This document shows, one piece after another, positions 19,401 through 28,130 of a stretch of DNA of 64,000 nt. The notes below the pieces were generated by a model. That model searched no databases. It had not been told where the DNA came from and worked only from the letters and a program-made list of their open reading frames with translations. Each line of letters begins with the position of its first letter. Positions within the stretch are counted from its first letter, which is position 1. The stretch comes from Edaphobacter lichenicola (GTDB taxonomy: Bacteria > Acidobacteriota > Terriglobia > Terriglobales > Acidobacteriaceae). The stretch is taken from positions 3,720,001-3,784,000 of the forward strand of contig NZ_CP073696.1 in NCBI RefSeq assembly GCF_025264645.1, in the 5' to 3' direction. Both the position numbers and the translations under genes were made by a program.

Positions 19401-22400
19401 GCTGGGGGCTCCGGTCACCGCCGTCGCCTGCGTGTCCGTGCCCACGAAGCCCGTGATCGCCGCCGTGTAGGGAGCCACCGTGCCCCCGTAGGCGATACTC
19501 TGGCTCGCCGCGGTCACCGTCAGCGCTGCCTTGGCCACCGTGAAGCTGGCCGTCTTGGTCGCCGCCGCGTAGTTGCTGTCCGCACCCTCAGAGGCCTGCA
19601 GCACCACCGTGCCCGCACCCGTCAGGGTCACCGTCGAGCCTGTGATCGTTGCCGGGCCAGAGACCACCGAGTAGCTGATCGCGCCGGTTGAGTTCGACGT
19701 CGCTGCCACCGGGAACGGAGTGGCTCCGTAGGTCTGGTTCGCTACCGTGAAGCTGATCACCGGGGTGCCCGAACCGATGGTCAGGGTCCCGTTGACGTAA
19801 CTGAAGCTGTAGTTCGCTGCGGCGAGGGTGCCCTGGGCCGCGGTGATGGTGTAGCTGCCCGCGTTGACCGGGGCCGCCGGCGAGGTGGTCAGGCTGGGGG
19901 CTCCGGTCACCGCCGTCGCCTGCGTGTCCGTGCCCACGAAGCCCGTGATCGCCGCCGTGTAGGGAGCGACCGTGCCCCCGTAGGCGATACTCTGGCTCGC
20001 CGCGGTCACCGTCAGCGCTGCCTTGGCCACCGTGAAGCTGGCCGTCTTGATCGCCGCCGCGTAGTTGCTGTCCGCAACCTCGGACGCCTGCAGCACCACC
20101 GTGCCCGCACCCGTCAGGGTCACCGTCGAGCCCGTGATCGTCGCCGGGCCTGACACCACCGAGTAGCTGATCGTGCCGGTTGAGTTCGATGTCGCACTGA
20201 CCGGGAACGGAGTGGCTCCGTAGGTCTGGTTCGCTACCGTGAAGCTGATCGCCGGGGTACCCGAACCGATGGTCAGGGTCCCGTTGACGTAGCTGAAGCT
20301 GTAGTTCGCTGCAGCCAGCGTGCCCTGGGCCGCGGTGATGGTGTAGCTGCCTGCGTTCACCGGGGCCGCCGGCGAGGTGGTCAGGCTGGGGGCTCCGGTC
20401 ACCGCCGTCGCCTGCGTGTCCGTGCCCACGAAGCCCGTGATCGCCGCCGTGTAGGGAGCGACCGTGCCCCCGTAGGCGATACTCTGGCTCGCCGCGGTCA
20501 CCGTCAGCGCTGCCTTGGCCACCGTGAAGCTGGCCGTCTTGGTCGCAGCCGCATAGTTGCTGTCCGCAACCTCAGAGGCCTGCAGCACCACCGCACCCGC
20601 ACCCGTCAGGGTCACCGTCGAGCCCGTGATCGTCGCCGGGCCTGACACCACCGAGTAGCTGATCGCGCCGGTTGAGTTCGATGTCGCTGCCACGGGGAAC
20701 GGGGCCGCCCCGTAGGTCTGGTTCGCTACCGTGAAGCTGATCACCGGGGTGCCCGAACCGATGGTCAGGGTCCCGTTGACGTAACTGAAGCTGTAGTTCG
20801 CTGCGGCGAGGGTGCCCTGGGCCGCGGTGATGGTGTAGCTGCCCGCGTTGACCGGGGCCGCCGGCGAGGTGGTCAGGCTGGGGGCTCCGGTCACCGCCGT
20901 CGCCTGCGTGTCCGTGCCCACGAAGCCCGTGATCGTCGCCGTGTAGGGAGCGACCGTGCCCCCGTAGGCGATACTCTGGCTCGCCGCGGTCACCGTCAGC
21001 GCTGCCTTGGCCACCGTGAAGCTGGCCGTCTTGATCGCCGCCGCGTAGTTGCTGTCCGCAACCTCGGACGCCTGCAGCACCACCGTGCCCGCACCCGTCA
21101 GGGTTACCGTCGAGCCCGTGATCGTCGCCGGGCCTGACACCACCGAGTAGCTGATCGTGCCGGTTGAGTTCGATGTCGCTGCCACCGGGAACGGAGTGGC
21201 TCCGTAGGTCTGGTTCGCTACCGTGAAGCTGATCGCCGGGGTACCCGAACCGATGGTCAGGGTCCCGTTGACGTAGCTGAAGCTGTAGTTCGTTGCAGCG
21301 AGGGTGCCCTGGGCCGCGGTGATGGTGTAGCTGCCCGCGTTGACCGGGGTCGCCGGCGAGGTGGTCAGGCTGGGGGCTCCGGTCACCGCCGTCGCCTGCG
21401 TGTCCGTGCCCACGAAGCCCGTGATCGCCGCCGTGTAGGGAGCCACCGTGCCCCCGTAAGCGATACTCTGGCTCGCCGCGGTCACCGTCAGCGCTGCCTT
21501 GGCCACCGTGAAGCTGGCCGTCTTGGTCGCAGCCGCATAGTTGCTGTCCGCAACCTCGGAGGCCTGCAGCACCACCAGGCCCGCACCCGTCAGGGTCACC
21601 GTCGAGCCTGTGATCGTTGCCGGGCCAGAGACCACCGAGTAGCTGATCGCGCCGGTTGAGTTCGACGTCGCTGCCACCGGGAACGGAGTGGCTCCGTAGG
21701 TCTGGTTCGCTACCGTGAAGCTGATCACCGGGGTGCCCGAACCGATGGTCAGGGTCCCGTTGACGTAACTGAAGCTGTAGTTCGCTGCGGCGAGGGTGCC
21801 CTGGGCCGCGGTGATGGTGTAGCTGCCCGCGTTGACCGGGGCCGCCGGCGAGGTGGTCAGGCTGGGGGCTCCGGTCACCGCCGTCGCCTGCGTGTCCGTG
21901 CCCACGAAGCCCGTGATCGCCGCCGTGTAGGGAGCCACCGTGCCCCCGTAGGCGATACTCTGGCTCGCCGCGGTCACCGTCAGCGCTGCCTTGGCCACCG
22001 TGAAGCTGGCCGTCTTGGTCGCCGCCGCGTAGTTGCTGTCCGCACCCTCGGAGGCCTGCAGCACCACCAGGCCCGCACCCGTCAGGGTCACCGTCGAGCC
22101 TGTGATCGTTGCCGGGCCAGAGACCACCGAGTAGCTGATCGCGCCGGTTGAGTTCGACGTCGCTGCCACCGGGAACGGAGTGGCTCCGTAGGTCTGGTTC
22201 GCTACCGTGAAGCTGATCACCGGGGTGCCCGAACCGATGGTCAGGGTCCCGTTGACGTAACTGAAGCTGTAGTTCGCTGCGGCGAGGGTGCCCTGGGCCG
22301 CGGTGATGGTGTAGCTGCCCGCGTTGACCGGGGCCGCCGGCGAGGTGGTCAGGCTGGGGGCTCCGGTCACCGCCGTCGCCTGCGTGTCCGTGCCCACGAA

Positions 22401-22619
22401 GCCCGTGATCGCCGCCGTGTAGGGAGCGACCGTGCCCCCGTAGGCGATACTCTGGCTCGCCGCGGTCACCGTCAGCGCTGCCTTGGCCACCGTGAAGCTG
22501 GCCGTCTTGATCGCCGCCGCGTAGTTGCTGTCCGCAACCTCGGACGCCTGCAGCACCACCGTGCCCGCACCCGTCAGGGTTACCGTCGAGCCCGTGATCG
22601 TCGCCGGGCCTGACACCAC
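10467..22619 (-). CDS. Giant Ig-like/MBG repeat surface protein, C-terminal part (split by frameshift)
   Basis: This frame has no real start: its first codon is a GTG inside a repeat (VVSGPATI) without a ribosome-binding site. It continues the protein that begins at 32559, from which a 2-bp deletion near 22655 separates it. Rejoined, the gene is about 22.1 kb for about 7,360 residues. This part holds 164-residue units (ISFTVANQTYG... plus AKAALTVTAASQSIAYGG...), then nine 80-residue units, six 78-residue YGAANP.F.A units, one Ig-like domain (TTGLPTGTVNFFDNG) and a tail. The tail has two hydrophobic stretches (LGLFLLPLLGL; ILILSSLGAIGTL) around an Arg/Lys cluster, then LTGCGSGYF and a final beta segment. 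Likely an exported, envelope-attached adhesin or matrix protein. Confidence 0.85.
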   Translation of the reverse strand: MVSGPATITGSTVTLTGAGTVVLQASEVADSNYAAAIKTASFTVAKAALTVTAASQSIAYGGTVAPYTAAITGFVGTDTQATAVTGAPSLTTSPAAPVNAGSYTITAAQGTLAAANYSFSYVNGTLTIGSGTPVISFTVANQTYGATPFPVAATSNSTGAISYSVVSGPATITGSTVTLTGAGLVVLQASEGADSNYAAATKTASFTVAKAALTVTAASQSIAYGGTVAPYTAAITGFVGTDTQATAVTGAPSLTTSPAAPVNAGSYTITAAQGTLAAANYSFSYVNGTLTIGSGTPVISFTVANQTYGATPFPVAATSNSTGAISYSVVSGPATITGSTVTLTGAGLVVLQASEVADSNYAAATKTASFTVAKAALTVTAASQSIAYGGTVAPYTAAITGFVGTDTQATAVTGAPSLTTSPATPVNAGSYTITAAQGTLAATNYSFSYVNGTLTIGSGTPAISFTVANQTYGATPFPVAATSNSTGTISYSVVSGPATITGSTVTLTGAGTVVLQASEVADSNYAAAIKTASFTVAKAALTVTAASQSIAYGGTVAPYTATITGFVGTDTQATAVTGAPSLTTSPAAPVNAGSYTITAAQGTLAAANYSFSYVNGTLTIGSGTPVISFTVANQTYGAAPFPVAATSNSTGAISYSVVSGPATITGSTVTLTGAGAVVLQASEVADSNYAAATKTASFTVAKAALTVTAASQSIAYGGTVAPYTAAITGFVGTDTQATAVTGAPSLTTSPAAPVNAGSYTITAAQGTLAAANYSFSYVNGTLTIGSGTPAISFTVANQTYGATPFPVSATSNSTGTISYSVVSGPATITGSTVTLTGAGTVVLQASEVADSNYAAAIKTASFTVAKAALTVTAASQSIAYGGTVAPYTAAITGFVGTDTQATAVTGAPSLTTSPAAPVNAGSYTITAAQGTLAAANYSFSYVNGTLTIGSGTPVISFTVANQTYGATPFPVAATSNSTGAISYSVVSGPATITGSTVTLTGAGTVVLQASEGADSNYAAATKTASFTVAKAALTVTAASQSIAYGGTVAPYTAAITGFVGTDTQATAVTGAPSLTTSPAAPVNAGSYTITAAQGTLAAANYSFSYVNGTLTIGSGTPVISFTVANQTYGATPFPVAATSNSTGAISYSVVSGPATITGSTVTLTGAGLVVLQASEVADSNYAAATKTASFTVAKAALTVTAASQSIAYGGTVAPYTAAITGFVGTDTQATAVTGAPSLTTSPATPVNAGSYTITAAQGTLAATNYSFSYVNGTLTIGSGTPAISFTVANQTYGATPFPVAATSNSTGTISYSVVSGPATITGSTVTLTGAGTVVLQASEVADSNYAAAIKTASFTVAKAALTVTAASQSIAYGGTVAPYTATITGFVGTDTQATAVTGAPSLTTSPAAPVNAGSYTITAAQGTLAAANYSFSYVNGTLTIGSGTPVISFTVANQTYGATPFPVAATSNSTGAISYSVVSGPATITGSTVTLTGAGLVVLQASEVADSNYAAATKTASFTVAKAALTVTAASQSIAYGGTVAPYTAAITGFVGTDTQATAVTGAPSLTTSPATPVNAGSYTITAAQGTLAATNYSFSYVNGTLTIGSGTPAISFTVANQTYGATPFPVAATSNSTGTISYSVVSGPATITGSTVTLTGAGTVVLQASEVADSNYAAAIKTASFTVAKAALTVTAASQSIAYGGTVAPYTAAITGFVGTDTQATAVTGAPSLTTSPAAPVNAGSYTITAAQGTLAAANYSFSYVNGTLTIGSGTPVISFTVANQTYGATPFPVAATSNSTGAISYSVVSGPATITGSTVTLTGAGLVVLQASEVADSNYAAATKTASFTVAKAALTVTAASQSIAYGGTVAPYTAAITGFVGTDTQATAVTGAPSLTTSPAAPVNAGSYTITAAQGTLAAANYSFSYVNGTLTIGSGTPVISFTVANQTYGATPFPVAATSNSTGAISYSVVSGPATITGSTVTLTGAGLVVLQASEVADSNYAAATKTASFTVAKAALTVTAASQSIAYGGTVAPYTAAITGFVGTDTQATAVTGAPSLTTSPATPVNAGSYTITAAQGTLAATNYSFSYVNGTLTIGSGTPVISFTVANQTYGATPFPVAATSNSTGAISYSVVSGPATITGSTVTLTGAGLVVLQASEVADSNYAAATKTASFTVAKAALTVTAASQSIAYGGTVAPYTAAITGFVGTDTQATAVTGAPSLTTSPATPVNAGSYTITAAQGTLAATNYSFSYVNGTLTIGSGTPAISFTVANQTYGATPFPVAATSNSTGTISYSVVSGPATITGSTVTLTGAGTVVLQASEGADSNYAAAIKTASFTVAKAALTVTAASQSIAYGGTVAPYTATITGFVGTDTQATAVTGAPSLTTSPAAPVNAGSYTITAAQGTLAAANYSFSYVNGTLTIGSGTPAISFTVANQTYGATPFPVAATSNSTGTISYSVVSGPATITGSTVTLTGAGTVVLQASEGADSNYAAAIKTASFTVAKAALTVTAASQSIAYGGTVAPYTATITGFVGTDTQATAVTGAPSLTTSPAAPVNAGSYTITAAQGTLAAANYSFSYVNGTLTIGSGTPVISFTVANQTYGATPFPVAATSNSTGAISYSVVSGPATITGSTVTLTGAGLVVLQASEVADSNYAAATKTASFTVGLGTPTITFTVGNQTYGAAPFTVAATSNSTGAISYSVVSGPATITGSTVTLTGAGLVVLQASETADSNYVAATKTASFTVGKDTPTISFTVGNQTYGAAPFTVAATSNSTGAITYSVVSGPATITGSTVTLTGAGAVVLQASEAADSNYAAATKTASFTVGLGTPTITFTVGNQTYGAAPFTVAATSNSTGALTYSVVSGPATITGSTVTLTGAGLVVLQASETADSNYVAATKTASFTVGKDTPTISFTVGNQTYGAAPFTVAATSNSTGAITYSVVSGPATITGSTVTLTGAGAVVLQASEAADSNYAAATKTASFTVGQGTPTITFTVGNQTYGAAPFPVVATSNSTGAITYSVVSGPATIAGSTVTLTGAGAVVLQASEVADSNYAAATKTASFTVGLGTPVISFTVGNQTYGATPFTVVATSNSTGAITYSVVSGPATIAGSTVTLTGAGAVVLQASEVADSNYAAATKTASFTVGKGTPTISFTVGNQTYGAAPFTVSATSNSTGAITYSVVSGPATIAGSTVTLTGAGPVVLQASEAADSNYIAATQIANFTVGKGTPTIAFTVANQTYGAAPFTISATSNSTGNFTYSVVSGPATLSGSTVTLTGAGAVVLQASEAADSNYIAATQTTTLTVGKATLNVTATDFSRTYGAANPIFSANSTGAVNGDTFTYTETTTATATSPVGTYAIVPVAAGSNLADYNVVYTNGTLTVIQATLTVTAVDSSRTYGAANPTFTATEVGAVNGDTFTYTGTTTAIANSPVGTYPIVPVATGTNLADYTVVYNNGTLTVGKAALTVTAADANRVYGAQNPTFSATPSGTQNNDVFTFTETTVATPASPVGTYPIVPIAAGVNLNNYTVTYVNGTLTVGQATLTVTAGSVTRIYGAPNPPFSASAVGAANGDTFAFTETTLATSASPVGNYPIMPIATGTNLADYNVIYVNGTLAVGQATLTVTAANAGREYGVDNPIFSATSTGSVNGDTFNLTETTPATIASPVGTYPVVPVATGTNLTDYNVVYVNGTLTVGQATLTVTANSFTKLYGTPNPVFTGNITGALDGDTFTEIFSNSASIPSQPGQYPIIPAATGTNVTDYVQVVQNGMLTITKAPAITTLSLSTTNIAYDLPVTFTANVATTTTGLPTGTVNFFDNGNLLSTATLTNGVASYSTTALSVGTHVITTVYSGDVDFNSSTASATSGANTITITPLDFVITLTSAATVEGTYGTTRQYTFHITPIGGTYPGTVQLSASPTGPILATYTFSPAEIDKMAGPTDITLTVATRKLASLDSPKDLSGRFSRVALGLFLLPLLGLRYSRRSTRKLARMITYSILILSSLGAIGTLTGCGSGYFDRTYPITVTAVSNGIQHTVSVDFHIDQSPQ
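11290..12694 (-). repeat. Six diverged 78-residue YDG/MBG-type repeats
   Basis: Each unit of about 234 bp encodes ATLTVTA...YG..NP.F...G..NGDTF...SPVGTYPIVP...NLADYNVVYVNGTLTVG. The copies differ at many positions, unlike the large array upstream, so they are older. Confidence 0.85.
12690..14850 (-). repeat. Nine 240-bp tandem repeats (80-residue Ig-like units)
   Basis: Period is exactly 240 bp, read from the recurring AGTTGCTGTC at 12971, 13211, 13451 and so on. Each encodes TP.I.FTVGNQTYGAAPF...SNSTGAITYSVVSGPATI. The 480-bp blocks 13681-14160 and 14161-14640 are nearly identical to each other. Confidence 0.9.
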
Positions 22620-25600
22620 CGAGTAGCTGATCGTGCCGGTTGAGTTCGATGTCGCTGACCGGGAACGGAGTGGCTCCGTAGGTCTGGTTCGCTACCGTGA
22701 AGCTGATCGCCGGGGTACCCGAACCGATGGTCAGGGTCCCGTTGACGTAGCTGAAGCTGTAGTTCGCTGCGGCGAGGGTGCCCTGGGCCGCGGTGATGGT
22801 GTAGCTGCCTGCGTTCACCGGGGCCGCCGGCGAGGTGGTCAGGCTGGGGGCTCCGGTCACCGCCGTCGCCTGCGTGTCCGTGCCCACGAAGCCCGTGATC
22901 GCCGCCGTGTAGGGAGCGACCGTGCCCCCGTAGGCGATACTCTGGCTCGCCGCGGTCACCGTCAGCGCTGCCTTGGCCACCGTGAAGCTGGCCGTCTTGG
23001 TCGCAGCCGCATAGTTGCTGTCCGCAACCTCAGAGGCCTGCAGCACCACCGCACCCGCACCCGTCAGGGTCACCGTCGAGCCCGTGATCGTCGCCGGGCC
23101 TGACACCACCGAGTAGCTGATCGCGCCGGTTGAGTTCGATGTCGCTGCCACGGGGAACGGGGCCGCCCCGTAGGTCTGGTTCGCTACCGTGAAGCTGATC
23201 GCCGGGGTACCCGAACCGATGGTCAGGGTCCCGTTGACGTAGCTGAAGCTGTAGTTCGTTGCAGCGAGGGTGCCCTGGGCCGCGGTGATGGTGTAGCTGC
23301 CCGCGTTGACCGGGGTCGCCGGCGAGGTGGTCAGGCTGGGGGCTCCGGTCACCGCCGTCGCCTGCGTGTCCGTGCCCACGAAGCCCGTGATCGCCGCCGT
23401 GTAGGGAGCAACCGTGCCCCCGTAGGCGATACTCTGGCTCGCCGCGGTCACCGTCAGCGCTGCCTTGGCCACCGTGAAGCTGGCCGTCTTGGTCGCCGCC
23501 GCATAGTTGCTGTCCGCAACCTCGGAGGCCTGCAGCACCACCAGGCCCGCACCCGTCAGGGTCACCGTCGAGCCCGTGATCGTTGCCGGGCCAGAGACCA
23601 CCGAGTAGCTGATCGCGCCGGTTGAGTTCGACGTCGCTGCCACCGGGAACGGAGTGGCTCCGTAGGTCTGGTTCGCTACCGTGAAGCTGATCACCGGGGT
23701 GCCCGAACCGATGGTCAGGGTCCCGTTGACGTAGCTGAAGCTGTAGTTCGTTGCAGCGAGCGTGCCCTGGGCCGCGGTGATGGTGTAGCTGCCCGCGTTG
23801 ACCGGGGTCGCCGGCGAGGTGGTCAGGCTGGGGGCTCCGGTCACCGCCGTCGCCTGCGTGTCCGTGCCCACGAAGCCCGTGATCGCCGCCGTGTAGGGAG
23901 CCACCGTGCCCCCGTAGGCGATACTCTGGCTCGCCGCGGTCACCGTCAGCGCTGCCTTGGCCACCGTGAAGCTGGCCGTCTTGGTCGCAGCCGCATAGTT
24001 GCTGTCCGCAACCTCAGAGGCCTGCAGCACCACCGCACCCGCACCCGTCAGGGTCACCGTCGAGCCCGTGATCGTCGCCGGGCCTGACACCACCGAGTAG
24101 CTGATCGCGCCGGTTGAGTTCGATGTCGCTGCCACGGGGAACGGGGCCGCCCCGTAGGTCTGGTTCGCTACCGTGAAGCTGATCGCCGGGGTACCCGAAC
24201 CGATGGTCAGGGTCCCGTTGACGTAGCTGAAGCTGTAGTTCGTTGCAGCGAGGGTGCCCTGGGCCGCGGTGATGGTGTAGCTGCCCGCGTTGACCGGGGT
24301 CGCCGGCGAGGTGGTCAGGCTGGGGGCTCCGGTCACCGCCGTCGCCTGCGTGTCCGTGCCCACGAAGCCCGTGATCGCCGCCGTGTAGGGAGCAACCGTG
24401 CCCCCGTAGGCGATACTCTGGCTCGCCGCGGTCACCGTCAGCGCTGCCTTGGCCACCGTGAAGCTGGCCGTCTTGGTCGCCGCCGCATAGTTGCTGTCCG
24501 CAACCTCGGAGGCCTGCAGCACCACCAGGCCCGCACCCGTCAGGGTCACCGTCGAGCCCGTGATCGTTGCCGGGCCAGAGACCACCGAGTAGCTGATCGC
24601 GCCGGTTGAGTTCGACGTCGCTGCCACCGGGAACGGAGTGGCTCCGTAGGTCTGGTTCGCTACCGTGAAGCTGATCACCGGGGTGCCCGAACCGATGGTC
24701 AGGGTCCCGTTGACGTAGCTGAAGCTGTAGTTCGTTGCAGCGAGCGTGCCCTGGGCCGCGGTGATGGTGTAGCTGCCCGCGTTGACCGGGGTCGCCGGCG
24801 AGGTGGTCAGGCTGGGGGCTCCGGTCACCGCCGTCGCCTGCGTGTCCGTGCCCACGAAGCCCGTGATCGCCGCCGTGTAGGGAGCCACCGTGCCCCCGTA
24901 GGCGATACTCTGGCTCGCCGCGGTCACCGTCAGCGCTGCCTTGGCCACCGTGAAGCTGGCCGTCTTGGTCGCCGCCGCGTAGTTGCTGTCCGCAACCTCG
25001 GAGGCCTGCAGCACCACCAGGCCCGCACCCGTCAGGGTCACCGTCGAGCCTGTGATCGTTGCCGGGCCAGAGACCACCGAGTAGCTGATCGCGCCGGTTG
25101 AGTTCGACGTCGCTGCCACCGGGAACGGAGTGGCTCCGTAGGTCTGGTTCGCTACCGTGAAGCTGATCACCGGGGTGCCCGAACCGATGGTCAGGGTCCC
25201 GTTGACGTAACTGAAGCTGTAGTTCGCTGCGGCGAGGGTGCCCTGGGCCGCGGTGATGGTGTAGCTGCCCGCGTTGACCGGGGCCGCCGGCGAGGTGGTC
25301 AGGCTGGGGGCTCCGGTCACCGCCGTCGCCTGCGTGTCCGTGCCCACGAAGCCCGTGATCGCCGCCGTGTAGGGAGCCACCGTGCCCCCGTAAGCGATAC
25401 TCTGGCTCGCCGCGGTCACCGTCAGCGCTGCCTTGGCCACCGTGAAGCTGGCCGTCTTGGTCGCAGCCGCATAGTTGCTGTCCGCAACCTCGGAGGCCTG
25501 CAGCACCACCAGGCCCGCACCCGTCAGGGTCACCGTCGAGCCTGTGATCGTTGCCGGGCCAGAGACCACCGAGTAGCTGATCGCGCCGGTTGAGTTCGAC

Positions 25601-28130
25601 GTCGCTGCCACCGGGAACGGAGTGGCTCCGTAGGTCTGGTTCGCTACCGTGAAGCTGATCACCGGGGTGCCCGAACCGATGGTCAGGGTCCCGTTGACGT
25701 AACTGAAGCTGTAGTTCGCTGCGGCGAGGGTGCCCTGGGCCGCGGTGATGGTGTAGCTGCCCGCGTTGACCGGGGCCGCCGGCGAGGTGGTCAGGCTGGG
25801 GGCTCCGGTCACCGCCGTCGCCTGCGTGTCCGTGCCCACGAAGCCCGTGATCGTCGCCGTGTAGGGAGCGACCGTGCCCCCGTAGGCGATACTCTGGCTC
25901 GCCGCGGTCACCGTCAGCGCTGCCTTGGCCACCGTGAAGCTGGCCGTCTTGATCGCCGCCGCGTAGTTGCTGTCCGCAACCTCGGACGCCTGCAGCACCA
26001 CCGTGCCCGCACCCGTCAGGGTTACCGTCGAGCCCGTGATCGTCGCCGGGCCTGACACCACCGAGTAGCTGATCGTGCCGGTTGAGTTCGATGTCGCTGC
26101 CACCGGGAACGGAGTGGCTCCGTAGGTCTGGTTCGCTACCGTGAAGCTGATCGCCGGGGTACCCGAACCGATGGTCAGGGTCCCGTTGACGTAGCTGAAG
26201 CTGTAGTTCGTTGCAGCGAGGGTGCCCTGGGCCGCGGTGATGGTGTAGCTGCCCGCGTTGACCGGGGTCGCCGGCGAGGTGGTCAGGCTGGGGGCTCCGG
26301 TCACCGCCGTCGCCTGCGTGTCCGTGCCCACGAAGCCCGTGATCGCCGCCGTGTAGGGAGCAACCGTGCCCCCGTAGGCGATACTCTGGCTCGCCGCGGT
26401 CACCGTCAGCGCTGCCTTGGCCACCGTGAAGCTGGCCGTCTTGGTCGCCGCCGCATAGTTGCTGTCCGCAACCTCAGACGCCTGCAGCACCACCGCACCC
26501 GCACCCGTCAGGGTCACCGTCGAGCCCGTGATCGTCGCCGGACCCGACACCACCGAGTAGCTGATCGCGCCGGTTGAGTTCGACGTCGCACTGACCGGGA
26601 ACGGGGCCGCCCCGTAGGTCTGGTTCGCTACCGTGAAGCTGATCGCCGGGGTACCCGAACCGATGGTCAGGGTCCCGTTGACGTAGCTGAAGCTGTAGTT
26701 CGTTGCAGCGAGGGTGCCCTGGGCCGCGGTGATGGTGTAGCTGCCCGCGTTGACCGGGGTCGCCGGCGAGGTGGTCAGGCTGGGGGCTCCGGTCACCGCC
26801 GTCGCCTGCGTGTCCGTGCCCACGAAGCCCGTGATCGCCGCCGTGTAGGGAGCCACCGTGCCCCCGTAAGCGATACTCTGGCTCGCCGCGGTCACCGTCA
26901 GCGCTGCCTTGGCCACCGTGAAGCTGGCCGTCTTGGTCGCAGCCGCATAGTTGCTGTCCGCAACCTCGGAGGCCTGCAGCACCACCAGGCCCGCACCCGT
27001 CAGGGTCACCGTCGAGCCTGTGATCGTTGCCGGGCCAGAGACCACCGAGTAGCTGATCGCGCCGGTTGAGTTCGACGTCGCTGCCACCGGGAACGGAGTG
27101 GCTCCGTAGGTCTGGTTCGCTACCGTGAAGCTGATCACCGGGGTGCCCGAACCGATGGTCAGGGTCCCGTTGACGTAACTGAAGCTGTAGTTCGCTGCGG
27201 CGAGGGTGCCCTGGGCCGCGGTGATGGTGTAGCTGCCCGCGTTGACCGGGGCCGCCGGCGAGGTGGTCAGGCTGGGGGCTCCGGTCACCGCCGTCGCCTG
27301 CGTGTCCGTGCCCACGAAGCCCGTGATCGTCGCCGTGTAGGGAGCGACCGTGCCCCCGTAGGCGATACTCTGGCTCGCCGCGGTCACCGTCAGCGCTGCC
27401 TTGGCCACCGTGAAGCTGGCCGTCTTGATCGCCGCCGCGTAGTTGCTGTCCGCACCCTCAGAGGCCTGCAGCACCACCGTGCCCGCACCCGTCAGGGTCA
27501 CCGTCGAGCCCGTGATCGTCGCCGGGCCAGAGACTACCGAGTAGCTGATCGCGCCGGTTGAGTTCGATGTCGCTGCCACGGGGAACGGGGCCGCCCCGTA
27601 GGTCTGGTTCGCTACCGTGAAGCTGATCACCGGCGTGCCCGAACCGATGGTCAGGGTCCCGTTGACGTAGCTGAAGCTGTAGTTCGTTGCGGCGAGGGTG
27701 CCCTGGGCCGCGGTGATGGTGTAGCTGCCCGCGTTGACCGGGGCCGCCGGCGAGGTGGTCAGGCTGGGGGCTCCGGTCACCGCCGTCGCCTGCGTGTCCG
27801 TGCCCACGAAGCCCGTGATCGCCGCCGTGTAGGGAGCAACCGTGCCCCCGTAGGCGATACTCTGGCTCGCCGCGGTCACCGTCAGCGCTGCCTTGGCCAC
27901 CGTGAAGCTGGCCGTCTTGGTCGCAGCCGCATAGTTGCTGTCCGCAACCTCAGACGCCTGCAGCACCACCGCACCCGCACCCGTCAGGGTCACCGTGGAT
28001 CCTGTGATCGTCGCCGGGCCTGACACCACCGAGTAGGTGATCGCACCGGTTGAGTTCGATGTCGCTGCCACCGTGAACGGGGCCGCGCCGTAGGTCTGGT
28101 TCGCTACCGTGAAGCTGATCGCCGGCGTGC
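14850..28130 (-). repeat. Tandem array of 27 nearly identical 492-bp units
   Basis: The phrase GCGTTGACCG(G) recurs at 14941 and at exact 492-bp steps (15433, 19861, 22321) and, after the 2-bp deletion near 22655, at 27731, giving 27 copies. Each codes for 164 residues: one 76-residue Ig-like module plus one 88-residue MBG-like module. Copies differ by few bases and share rare variants in blocks of two and five units. Confidence 0.95.

Noticed and set aside
10467..22619. C-terminal half of the giant protein as an independent gene
   Set aside because: Starts at an internal GTG of a repeat without a ribosome-binding site or signal peptide; frame and length show that it continues the upstream half after a 2-bp deletion.
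22633..23103. Plus-strand open frame through the repeat array (also 28132-28644 and 12135-12512)
   Set aside because: Antisense to repeat coding units, Arg/Gly-rich without family sequence, no ribosome-binding site; a by-product of GC-rich repeats lacking stops.
14850..28130. Array taken as a possible CRISPR or satellite
   Set aside because: Units are 492 bp, in frame, with continuous coding of Ig/MBG domains and no short repeat-spacer pattern or cas genes.
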